Positions 18,044 to 24,363 of a stretch of DNA of 64,000 bases are shown in pieces. Made by a program: the position numbers and the translations under genes. The notes below the pieces were generated by a model, which ran no database searches, was not told where the DNA came from, and was given only the letters and a program-made list of their open reading frames with translations. Numbering within the stretch: position 1 is the first letter of the stretch; each line of letters starts with the position of its first letter. Source of the stretch: an uncultured Chlorobiaceae bacterium (lineage in GTDB: Bacteria; Bacteroidota; Chlorobiia; Chlorobiales; Chlorobiaceae); NCBI GenBank assembly GCA_903994525.1, contig CAJEXW010000001.1, forward strand, positions 62,001 to 126,000. The letters are read 5' to 3'.

Positions 18044-18343
18044 GCAGTCTATTCTGTTTTTTAATAAGGCTGGACTTCTTTTGCCATGAAGCACTGCCAG
18101 AACAAAAATTGCATCATTTTTGAATAGATAGATTATTTTATAAGGGAATTTTTTAATGATGCGCTTCCTTGCTTCTTTATATTCTACTGGGGTGAGCTCA
18201 GGATTCCTTTGGATAAATTTAAGACCGGCCTCAATCTGAAGCAAGAAGTCATGTCCCAATCCCTGCCTTTTTTCTTCATACCAAAGGAATGATTCTCTTA
18301 AATCATTTTCAGCCTCAGGTCTGATTATGATTTGATGCTTCAT
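18038..18343 (-). CDS. RelE/ParE-family toxin
   Basis: A 101-residue member of the RelE/ParE fold. It begins MKHQIIIRPEAENDLRESFLWYEE and has the family pattern GLGHDFLLQIEAGLKFI followed by RRIIKKFPYKIIYLF and the Arg-rich C-terminal HGKRSPALLKNR. It probably acts on gyrase or on ribosome-bound mRNA. It overlaps the upstream antitoxin by 4 bp (ATGA), indicating coupled translation. Its stop codon lies in the attC ICS, a typical cassette layout. Confidence 0.87.
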   Translation of the reverse strand: MKHQIIIRPEAENDLRESFLWYEEKRQGLGHDFLLQIEAGLKFIQRNPELTPVEYKEARKRIIKKFPYKIIYLFKNDAIFVLAVLHGKRSPALLKNRIDCI

Positions 18344-18561
18344 TGCTTAGATACTATCCTCTTATAAACATCTTCCCACGGAGCACCTAATGTGGGGTTT
18401 CTGTGATATGCATCCAAACGTTCATCAATTATTTTTTTTTCTTCGTCCAATAACTGGACAGCTTCAGGTTCGTTAGATATCGTATCCCAGATGTCTTCTA
18501 CCAACTGAATTCTCTCCGGGACTGATAACCCAAGGGTATCCGTAGCGGTTATATGTTTCAT
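18340..18561 (-). CDS. Addiction-module component antitoxin (TIGR02574/PF09720 type)
   Basis: A 73-residue protein (LGLSVPERIQLVEDIWDTIS, then DEEKKIIDERLDAYHRNP and PWEDVYKRI), the classic shape of the 'putative addiction module component' family that pairs with ParE/RelE toxins. A perfect AGGAGGT lies 7 bp before its ATG, stronger than most sites in the window. It neutralises the overlapping downstream toxin. Confidence 0.9.
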   Translation of the reverse strand: MKHITATDTLGLSVPERIQLVEDIWDTISNEPEAVQLLDEEKKIIDERLDAYHRNPTLGAPWEDVYKRIVSKQ

Positions 18562-18695
18562 GGCAATTACCTCCTGTTAACATGGATAAATAACGTAATC
18601 GATTACATTTGCTGTTTCGACTTTATAGAAGTCAGATGAAATTACAGTTGTTGCATTCTCCAGTTTTATATGAAATGTTGCAGCACTTTCCTTAT

Positions 18696-18874
18696 CTAAT
18701 TCTTGATTTCTTTGAGGAGATGCTTTCGTTCAGCGCTTCTTTGCTCTTGAAAATTCAACGCTTTTCTCAAAAAAATATGGTTTCCTCTGCGATAGTTCTC
18801 TTATCCGCTTTAGCTGTTTGAGTTAATTTTTCATACAGCTCTTCAGGAATATTTCTTACTTGGAGAAAAGGCAT
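18696..18874 (-). pseudogene. Frameshifted FitA-like ribbon-helix-helix antitoxin, partner lost
   Basis: From the ATG at 18874 the minus strand reads MPFLQVRNIPEELYEKLTQT and on to AEETIFF before a premature TGA at a run of seven Ts. Shifting frame there restores RKALNFQEQRSAERKHLLKE and a TAG at 18696. The whole resembles FitA/Arc-type antitoxins that precede PIN toxins. No PIN-toxin sequence follows. It is a decayed cassette gene too short for routine detection. Confidence 0.6.
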
Positions 18875-18960
18875 AATTCAGATCCTATAATGAAATTATC
18901 ATGGATGATACAGAGATTCAAATTTTCCGATAATTGCGCCACTTATACATCGTAAAGTAA

Positions 18961-19125
18961 TCAAAAATAGCAAAAAACTTTTTCTATTTCAGTTTTTCTC
19001 TCCGACTCATCATACTCCTCCACAAACTGCTGGAAATCTGCCTTGAGTGGCAGACTTCTTTCCCCAGAGAGAACCTTATACAGACTTTCCCGAGACCACC
19101 CAGCGACCCTTGCCACCGGTATCAT
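18961..19125 (-). pseudogene. Chimeric scar: HigA-like antitoxin fragment joined to a ferredoxin 3' end
   Basis: A 54-codon frame begins MIPVARVAGWSRESLYKVLS, the helix-turn-helix of 'addiction module antidote' proteins. It continues as [19 protein letters not shown], which matches the C-terminus of the ferredoxin encoded at 26396-26701 ([16 protein letters not shown]). At DNA level 19040-19056 and 26430-26446 share 17 identical bases, with more similarity on both sides. It appears to be an illegitimate junction between an antitoxin gene and a copy of a ferredoxin gene end. Expression is unlikely. Confidence 0.6.
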
Positions 19126-19178
19126 CTCATTTTGCCGTTGCGTTGTCCCCCAACCTTTTTAATAAATTGATCTTGATG

Positions 19179-19460
19179 TCAGACAGATGTCTTCTCTTTT
19201 TTTTCGATGATTCTTCCCGTAACATATTTGTGCAGGATACTCGTAACGAGAGTTTGGCAGGGAATACCTTCTTCAAGTGCTTTGGTCTTGAGTGCTTCCA
19301 CATCACGTTTGGAGATTCTCACATTAATTCGATAGTCTTTGAGAGCCGTTTCTGAAGCGGCTTTCATAAGCCTCTCTTTCATAGAGGTAAGGTCGGCAAC
19401 GGAAGACCATTCACCAGCTTCCACCGAGTTGATAAGTTCTGCTTCCTCTTTCTTATTCAT
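19179..19460 (-). CDS. CopG/ribbon-helix-helix antitoxin
   Basis: A 93-residue protein. Its core (KDYRINVRISKRDVEALKTK, then EGIPCQTLVTSILHKYV) is the family of RHH antitoxins that accompany small BrnT-like or related toxins. The ATG overlaps the stop (ATGA) of an upstream frame of roughly 28 codons ending QEVHKAIRFGEKK, which looks like the tail of a lost toxin. The antitoxin therefore seems to be orphaned. The likely role is autoregulation or neutralisation of a related toxin. Confidence 0.75.
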   Translation of the reverse strand: MNKKEEAELINSVEAGEWSSVADLTSMKERLMKAASETALKDYRINVRISKRDVEALKTKALEEGIPCQTLVTSILHKYVTGRIIEKKEKTSV

Positions 19461-19579
19461 TTCTTTTCTCCAAATCGAATTGCTTTGTGTACTTCCTGCC
19501 TGGAATGAGGGTCTTCAAGAAAAAGTCGATATGGCTCTATGTGGGCCTTGTGTCAATCATAATCGCCCCTGCAGAGTCC

Positions 19580-19623
19580 GCCTAACGCCCAAAGCTCAGG
19601 ATCCGCGCAGCGTCGGGTTGACC
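19580..19623 (-). other. Degenerate attC site
   Basis: On the minus strand a consensus core site TTTGGGCGTTAGGC ends at 19580, and a possible partner box GGTCAAC lies at 19623-19617. The inner arms pair poorly and the spacing (44 bp) is short. It sits where an attC is expected, just after the BrnA-type gene, so it is read as a decayed site. Confidence 0.45.
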
Positions 19624-19642
19624 CGTAGGGTTCTGTCACATT

Positions 19643-19942
19643 TCACGCGTTACGGGAATGGCACGTTACGTACTCACGAAGCACACCATCCATTCGCGAT
19701 TGCCAACCTTCACCGGTTGACTTGAAGTAGGCGACGACCTCGGGGCTATAACGCACAGACACAAGCAGCTTCTTGTTTTCAGACCTCGGACGACCACGCA
19801 GGGCGCGGATTGGCACCATCGCCTTCAGTTGCTTTGGCGTGAGTGGCTGCGCGTCAGGATCACTTTTAGCTGCCGCAGTAATGGCCTTGTCCTCTTCCGC
19901 TGTGGGCATGAGGATAGTTGAACTCTTAGAGATTTTCGACAT
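19643..19942 (-). CDS. brnA: BrnA-family antitoxin
   Basis: A 99-residue protein with the BrnA (DUF4415) layout: an N-terminal variable part with DPDAQPLTPKQLKAM, then RGRPRSENKKLLVSVRYSPEVVAYFKSTGEGWQSRM, a ribbon-helix-helix. It overlaps the upstream toxin gene by 17 bp and represses the operon while neutralising BrnT. The cassette is more GC-rich than its AT-rich neighbours, which suggests a different source. Confidence 0.9.
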   Translation of the reverse strand: MSKISKSSTILMPTAEEDKAITAAAKSDPDAQPLTPKQLKAMVPIRALRGRPRSENKKLLVSVRYSPEVVAYFKSTGEGWQSRMDGVLREYVTCHSRNA

Positions 19943-20207
19943 AATTTTCGATATAGTGTTTCACCTCTCGACGATTGGCACGGCGCAGGCTGATGACCCT
20001 TCGCACTTCGCCTCGGTCAACAAATGCCACGCAGTACAGGATTTCGGTTTGCGGAGCGAGCGCAATCATTCGCGACTCGCCGTACTCAAACCGTTCATCA
20101 ACCCAAACCAGTGCGGCTTCCCAGTCAAGGTCGCCTGCCATAGCCAGAGACACACCGTGCTTCGCCTGGTTTGCTGCGTCCTTGACGGGATCGAACTTGA
20201 CTCTCAT
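19926..20207 (-). CDS. brnT: BrnT-family ribonuclease toxin
   Basis: A 93-residue toxin of the RelE-like BrnT family. MRVKFDPVKDAANQAKHGVS is the typical N-terminus (FDPxKxxxNxxKHGVS). GESRMIALAPQTEILYCVAFV forms the central strands, and RRVISLRRANRREVKHY the conserved Arg-rich end. It cleaves RNA under stress. Gene order toxin-antitoxin is the normal brnTA order. Confidence 0.93.
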   Translation of the reverse strand: MRVKFDPVKDAANQAKHGVSLAMAGDLDWEAALVWVDERFEYGESRMIALAPQTEILYCVAFVDRGEVRRVISLRRANRREVKHYIENYVENL

Positions 20208-20268
20208 AACTTTAATGTAGCTACAATTAATGAGATTATCAAACGAACCGCGCGTTGATCTTCAATGG

Positions 20269-20326
20269 GCCGAACGACTAAGTTCAGCGGTAAGCGAAGC
20301 GAGTCCGCTGCAATGCAATGTTAAGC
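20269..20326 (-). other. attC recombination site of the PIN/antitoxin cassette
   Basis: On the minus strand the site starts with GCTTAAC (20326-20320, fits RYYYAAC), then ATTGCATTGCAGCGG pairs with CCGCTGAA across a 14-base loop. It ends at GTTCGGC (20275-20269). The spacing matches the short 57-60 bp attC class. The last box departs from GTTRRRY by one base. Confidence 0.75.
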
Positions 20327-20487
20327 ACAGGACGCTCAGGCACAGGAATAAATGGATGACCAGCGGCAATATGTTCAGCTTCTGACTTTTTCAGATCAGC
20401 ATAGATAGCCTGCAAGTCATAGCCAAATTTAGCTGCGTGTGCATCACGAATAGCTCTTACTTCATCTACGATTTCGTCATTCCACAT
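20284..20487 (-). CDS. Small antitoxin-like protein paired with a PIN fragment
   Basis: A 67-residue frame from an ATG at 20487 (MWNDEIVDEVRAIRDAHAAK). The sequence FGYDLQAIYADLKKSEAEH is typical of small proteins encoded right after PIN-domain genes of the type at 20477, where they act as presumed antitoxins. The start overlaps the end of the PIN gene by 11 bp. The frame continues through the attC site, so the last 15 or so residues are encoded by attC sequence. Confidence 0.65.
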   Translation of the reverse strand: MWNDEIVDEVRAIRDAHAAKFGYDLQAIYADLKKSEAEHIAAGHPFIPVPERPVLNIALQRTRFAYR

Positions 20488-20746
20488 TTTCTTCTCCAAG
20501 TAGTTCTTCGGGGGTGCAAATAAATGGCAACGATAAGCCAATATCTTCGAGGTGAGCAGCGATACCTCTTTGTATCTCCGGGTTTGCAATGTGCCGACAA
20601 TTCCACGTCAGAAGATAATCAACTCCATTGACTGTGGCAATCGCAATATGGAGCGCATCTTCAGCCGCCTTGACTGGAATAATCCCCTTTACTACCAGCG
20701 AGTTGGCAATATCGAGTGCTTGCTCGGTTATCAAGATCAAGGGCAC
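20477..20746 (-). pseudogene. N-terminally truncated PIN-domain toxin
   Basis: The frame matches the C-terminal half of a known type of about 155-residue PIN protein: LVVKGIIPVKAAEDALHIAI, VDYLLTWNCRHIANPEI and FICTPEELLG. The N-terminal strand with the first catalytic Asp (normally in an IETSVVSY-like motif) is absent. Upstream codons are open for a short way but unrelated. The protein would lack a complete active site, so the toxin is presumably dead while its small partner persists. Confidence 0.65.
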
Positions 20747-20924
20747 TTCAACCGCAGGGTCTCGGTCGAAGCGATATGGTTCAAGGCCCTGAGTTTTGTC
20801 GAGAGAAGAGTGAATCCTGTGGAACCGATATGACCAACATCGAAGAACTCTACTTCATGATTATATGCGACACATCTTCTTCGTTTTTATTTGAAAAAAT
20901 GTCAATTTCGACATATATTCAACC

Positions 20925-21266
20925 ATGCTTAAGATTGATGAAAAGCCACTTGTATGGCTGCACGGCGAAATCAAAACCCCTCCAATGTCCCAACATGCGA
21001 GGATTGAAACAGGATATCTTTTGCGTAGGCTTCAAAAAGGAGATCTGCTTTCGCTGCCTTGGTCAAGACCGATGCCATCTGTTGGGGCAAGATGTCATGA
21101 ATTGCGAATCACTGACGAGAATTCTATCTGGCGAATTTTATACAGGATAGATGATGATGCAATCCTGATCCTTGAGGTATTCAAGAAAAAAACTCAACAG
21201 ACACCAAAAAACGTCGTAGAGAGTTGTCACAAGCGTGTTCGCTTATACGATTCCCTTTACCTGTAA
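20925..21266 (+). CDS. HigB/Gp49-like RelE-superfamily toxin
   Basis: A 113-residue protein of the phage-derived Gp49-like/HigB group (PF05973): LVWLHGEIKTPPMSQHARIE, GYLLRRLQKGDLLSLPWSRPMPSVG, CHELRITDENSIWRILYRIDDDAILILEVFKKKTQQTP. It is read on the plus strand, opposite to the other cassettes, and is followed 12-30 bp later by its XRE antitoxin. It probably degrades mRNA on the ribosome. The reversed orientation is tolerated for toxin-antitoxin cassettes because they carry their own promoters. Confidence 0.9.
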   Translation: MLKIDEKPLVWLHGEIKTPPMSQHARIETGYLLRRLQKGDLLSLPWSRPMPSVGARCHELRITDENSIWRILYRIDDDAILILEVFKKKTQQTPKNVVESCHKRVRLYDSLYL

Positions 21267-21296
21267 TCAACATTCGTCATGAACAAGGAAAAACAA

Positions 21297-21590
21297 ATGA
21301 AGCTTGAGGCTTCCGGGTGGAAGATCGGAAGCGTTAATGAATTCCTGGAACTCAGCCAGGAAGAGACGGAATTTATAGAATTAAAACTCTCCTTGAGCCA
21401 GAACCTTAAAGAACGCCGTCAGTCGCTCCGGTTGACTCAGAAAGATCTTGCAAGAATGATCCATTCAAGCCAGTCCCGCGTTGCAAAAATGGAAGCTGGC
21501 GATCCGGCAGTATCAATTGATCTGCTTGTAAAATCACTGCTTGCCCTCAAAACTTCCAAAAAAGAGGTAGCTGGAATGCTTCCCCACTGA
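21297..21590 (+). CDS. XRE-family antitoxin (HigA-like)
   Basis: A 97-residue protein, preferred start 21297 after AAGGAAAAA (an upstream in-frame ATG at 21279 has no site). The C-terminal half is a Cro/C1 helix-turn-helix: NLKERRQSLRLTQKDLARMI then SSQSRVAKMEAGDPAVSIDLL. It neutralises the adjacent toxin and represses the operon. Toxin-first order is normal for this group. No attC is visible directly after it. Confidence 0.9.
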   Translation: MKLEASGWKIGSVNEFLELSQEETEFIELKLSLSQNLKERRQSLRLTQKDLARMIHSSQSRVAKMEAGDPAVSIDLLVKSLLALKTSKKEVAGMLPH

Positions 21591-21719
21591 TTAGAGACAC
21601 TCCATTTCCTGCAAACATACCTGAATACGGAATGAATGGGCTTGGAAATCAGTGAGCTACCAATTTTGAAACAACAGCGGGAGTACAATCTGATGCCTGA
21701 TGTGATCGGAAAACAAGAA

Positions 21720-22077
21720 TCACCCAGAGTTAGCGTTGAAATGCGTTGCTACGTTTTTCCCATCTTTCGGCCACATCTCACACCTCTCTTGACTCGTCAG
21801 GAGAGCCAAGTCTGGAGTCAGCGCCGTAACGCGCACGTCGAATGGTTCCACCTGCTGACCAACCCTCATCGAGAAATATTGTGTTATGGTATCCACCCCA
21901 GGCGCTTCGTGTTGCATACTGATCGGTGTTGACGATTGCCGACAAAAAATGCTCCTTGCTATAATACTTCTGCCATGCCTCAGCGTTTGACTGGTTTATT
22001 GCAGAAATGAGCTGAGTGAATTGATCTTCTACCTCTTTGCCAATTGTTTTTTTGTCGGAATCTATGAATGATTTCAT
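21720..22077 (-). pseudogene. Frameshifted and truncated SnoaL/NTF2-like gene (second cassette)
   Basis: Frame one (22077 to about 21900) reads MKSFIDSDKKTIGKEVEDQF, TQLISAINQSNAEAWQKYYS, NTDQYATRSAW. Coding then continues in another frame as VDTITQYFSMR, VEPFDVRVTALTPDLALLTS, GKNVATHFNANSG to 21720. Joined, they resemble the nuclear-transport-factor-2/SnoaL fold (small ligand-binding or isomerase-like proteins). The last strand and helix are missing, so the gene is broken twice. It follows the first cassette's attC directly. Confidence 0.6.
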
Positions 22078-22127
22078 AATCTGACTCTTTAATGGTAGAG
22101 TTGCGATTATTTCGTTTTTTAATCGTT

Positions 22128-22257
22128 AGTTAACGGTTTGCGTTACCCGCGCTGGGGCGGGCGGCGGAACGCCGTCCGATTGGAAAAAGGCTGAGGCGTA
22201 GGAAAATGCTTGAAAATGCCGCCGAATCCCCAGCGTCGGGTGCACGCTTTGTTGGCA
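22128..22257 (-). other. attC recombination site of the first cassette
   Basis: A long (about 130 bp) attC on the minus strand from TGCCAAC (22257-22251) to GTTAACT (22134-22128). Inner arms ACCCGACGCTGGGG and CCCCAGCGCGGGT pair fully apart from one extrahelical A. The terminal box is the exact complement of the core site GTTGGCA that begins this cassette (23005-22999), as the circular-cassette model requires. Confidence 0.85.
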
Positions 22258-22269
22258 CGCTCTTCGCTT

Positions 22270-22956
22270 TCAAGAACGATTTTGAATAATCGAAACAACG
22301 TCATCAAACTTTCCATTCATTGCTTTGGTGGGAAGTCCAGAAGTCATTATAACTATTTTGCTCTTATCTTTTCCGACCAAGAATTCATTTTCCGAGAAAA
22401 ATTCTAGTTCTGGGAAAATCTCTTTATATTCTTGCCAGTACAATTTCCCATAACAAATAATAATTTTAGGGGAATGTTCACTCATCAATTGTTGTAGGTA
22501 TTTTACCCTGCGGGGCTTTATAACTTTGTAATACTCAGCGGAAGATGTGAATTGAGGAATTAGATTTTCATATCCCCAAGATTTAATGTTTGGCTTGGGG
22601 ATGGACATTAATTCTAATAAAAGGGAATTTCCTTGAAACCTTCCAAGATAATCAGCCTGATAATTGCGGATACTTTCTCTGTCTGTTTCTTTACCTTCCA
22701 GCCGAAGCATTATGTAACACATACCACGCCAAGTGCTCTGGATAATTTTTTTACCACTATGGTGTTTTGTAATGCCGAGAATTTTATGCGCTTCAGCGCA
22801 ATCTTCAACTTGCTTAAATTTCAGCCGAACGCGAATGTTTTCTTCACCTCCGCCAGCCTCTTCCATGCCAAGAAACCAAACTTCAGCATTTAATTTGCCA
22901 AACCCAACGAAGTTAAGTAAATGTTCTAATTCTTCATCCGTGAGAGGTGTGCTCAA
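22270..22956 (-). CDS. First-cassette protein of unknown function, possibly uracil-DNA-glycosylase-like
   Basis: About 228 residues if started at the TTG at 22956, which has AAAGG at good spacing; the longer frame (TTG at 23007) would begin outside the cassette boundary at 23005. The protein reads LNAEVWFLGMEEAGGGEENI near the start, PKIIICYGKLYWQEYKEIF later and KSKIVIMTSGLPTKAMNGKF at the end. That order (Gly-rich loop after a hydrophobic strand, second strand with Gly, last strand followed by a short motif) is reminiscent of uracil-DNA-glycosylase-fold proteins. The catalytic motifs are not standard, so this is only a suggestion. It is AT-rich relative to the host genes. Confidence 0.6.
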   Translation of the reverse strand: MSTPLTDEELEHLLNFVGFGKLNAEVWFLGMEEAGGGEENIRVRLKFKQVEDCAEAHKILGITKHHSGKKIIQSTWRGMCYIMLRLEGKETDRESIRNYQADYLGRFQGNSLLLELMSIPKPNIKSWGYENLIPQFTSSAEYYKVIKPRRVKYLQQLMSEHSPKIIICYGKLYWQEYKEIFPELEFFSENEFLVGKDKSKIVIMTSGLPTKAMNGKFDDVVSIIQNRS

Positions 22957-22998
22957 TATATACCTTTGTTTAATCTTGACTTTGTTTTGCAAGGGGCG

Positions 22999-23170
22999 TG
23001 CCAACAATAATTAGATTGATCCGCCTATACCGCAGATTTTTGAATTGTAACCCATATAAGACGTAAATTACAAACTACTCGGAATACCGTTAATCGTTTT
23101 AATAAATAACAGTTAACCATTGTATTATTTTTATTTTAGCGTCTTATATGGATCAGCATAACAACGTTGC
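22999..23170. other. Candidate attI region with a palindromic flank
   Basis: The gap between the integrase stop and the first cassette holds the first core site (GTTGGCA on minus, 23005-22999). A pair of inverted 14-mers also lies here, ACCCATATAAGACG (23050-23063) and CGTCTTATATGGAT (23140-23153), differing at one position. Between them lies a very AT-rich stretch with GTTAA/TTAAC boxes. This is where attI must lie. The palindrome might be integrase-binding structure, or a miniature element inserted beside attI. Confidence 0.55.
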
Positions 23171-24187
23171 TTACAAGCCATCAACAGGACTTTTTACACC
23201 ATGGCCACCTTTGTTCAAAACATGGGTATAAATCATCGTGGTGCTCACATCTTTATGGCCCATTAATTCCTGAATAGTGCGAATATCATACCCGGCCTCA
23301 AGTAAATGGGTTGCAAAAGAGTGCCTAAATGTATGGCAAGTGGCTCGTTTTATCAATTGTGCATGAAAAGCCGCACTTTTAACCGCCTTTTGAATCAGTG
23401 ACTCATCTATATGGTGCCGTCCCTCTTCGCCGGTTTTCGGGTTCGTCCAGCGATTTTCCTGCGGAAATACCCACTGCCATCGCCATTCGGCAGGTGCATT
23501 AGGATATTTTCGATCTAAAGCACCAGGCAAAAGCACACGCCCCCAACCATCAGCAAGGTCTTTATCGTGAATTCTCTTGACGTTTTTCAAATGATCACTG
23601 AGAGGCTGTTTCAGTGTTTCGGGCAACATAGTTATCCGATCTTTTGCTCCCTTGCCATCACGAACCATTATCTCATTACTCGCAAAATCAATATCCTGTA
23701 CACGCAATCGAAGGCACTCCATCAGCCTCAATCCCGCGCCATACATGAGCGATGCCATTAACCACTTGTCACCTGCAAGCTGAGCAAGAAGGGCCTTCAC
23801 CTCGTCACGAGTTAATACAACGGGCAAATGAATCGGCTTTCGTGCACGGATGACGTGTCCAAGGTCACCGACTTCTTTGCCTATCACGTGCCGATAAAGA
23901 AATAAAAGTGCACTCAATGCCTGATTCTGCGTTGATGCACTAACCTTCTCCGAAACGGCAAGATGGGTTAAAAACAAATTGATCTCCAGCTCACCCATCT
24001 CCTTTGGATGCCTCAATTTGTGAAAATGAACAAAACGCTTTACCCAAGAACAATAGGTATCTTCTGTCCTGTTGCTGTAATGACGAACATGCAAAGCCTC
24101 ACGCAACGATTCCAGCAGTTTCGGCGAACGACGCAATACCTGAGCAGATACAGGTACTCGTAAATCTGCATGGAAATCCGCAATCAT
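23171..24187 (-). CDS. intI: Integron integrase (tyrosine recombinase)
   Basis: A 338-residue tyrosine recombinase with core-binding domain (about 20-110) and catalytic domain. The catalytic set is complete: Arg154 ([14 protein letters not shown]), His285 and Arg288 (HTFRHSF), His311 (GHKDVSTT) and Tyr320 (MIYTHV). Residues 217-242 ([27 protein letters not shown]) form the extra helix patch found only in integron integrases, separating it from XerC/D. It inserts and excises cassettes at attI/attC. The gene is transcribed toward its cassette array, the reverse of class 1 integrons. No LexA-like CTGT-N8-ACAG box is seen upstream. Confidence 0.95.
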   Translation of the reverse strand: MIADFHADLRVPVSAQVLRRSPKLLESLREALHVRHYSNRTEDTYCSWVKRFVHFHKLRHPKEMGELEINLFLTHLAVSEKVSASTQNQALSALLFLYRHVIGKEVGDLGHVIRARKPIHLPVVLTRDEVKALLAQLAGDKWLMASLMYGAGLRLMECLRLRVQDIDFASNEIMVRDGKGAKDRITMLPETLKQPLSDHLKNVKRIHDKDLADGWGRVLLPGALDRKYPNAPAEWRWQWVFPQENRWTNPKTGEEGRHHIDESLIQKAVKSAAFHAQLIKRATCHTFRHSFATHLLEAGYDIRTIQELMGHKDVSTTMIYTHVLNKGGHGVKSPVDGL

Positions 24188-24363
24188 CTTGTCAGTCCAT
24201 TATTTGCTTTCTCACAAAAAAATCACAGCAATATTATAACAAAAAAATACTCCCCATCAAAAAAAACAGGCAACCACAACATCGGCATATTCCGCATGAA
24301 CCTTGTGTAAATTTCAACTTTAGTAATATCTTGAGCAGCACAACAAAACCTTACCATGCCACT

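Larger units (their letters stand above)
17058..24187 (-). mobile_element. Chromosomal integron in inverted orientation, with toxin-antitoxin-rich cassette array
   Basis: An integron integrase gene (23171-24187) is followed on its 3' side by an array carrying attC sites at 22128-22257, 20269-20326, 17980-18043 and 17811-17871, plus a degraded one at 19580-19623. All are oriented on the minus strand. Most cassette genes also read on the minus strand, so integrase and cassettes point the same way. The first cassette begins at a core site (22999-23005) in the gap after the integrase gene. The distal limit is approximate (17058), where a truncated non-cassette gene begins. Base composition differs sharply between cassettes, as expected for captured genes. 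Confidence 0.85.

Noticed and set aside
18609-18821. Plus-strand 70-residue open frame in the integron
   Set aside because: It lies over the minus-strand FitA-like remnant and shows no ribosome site or domain.
24188-24363. LexA/SOS box controlling intI
   Set aside because: No CTGT-N8-ACAG or similar palindrome is visible; only AT-rich sequence.
24004-24363. N-terminal extension of SerB by 120 residues
   Set aside because: The extension overlaps intI on the other strand and has no SerB-like sequence; the family N-terminus begins at 24364.
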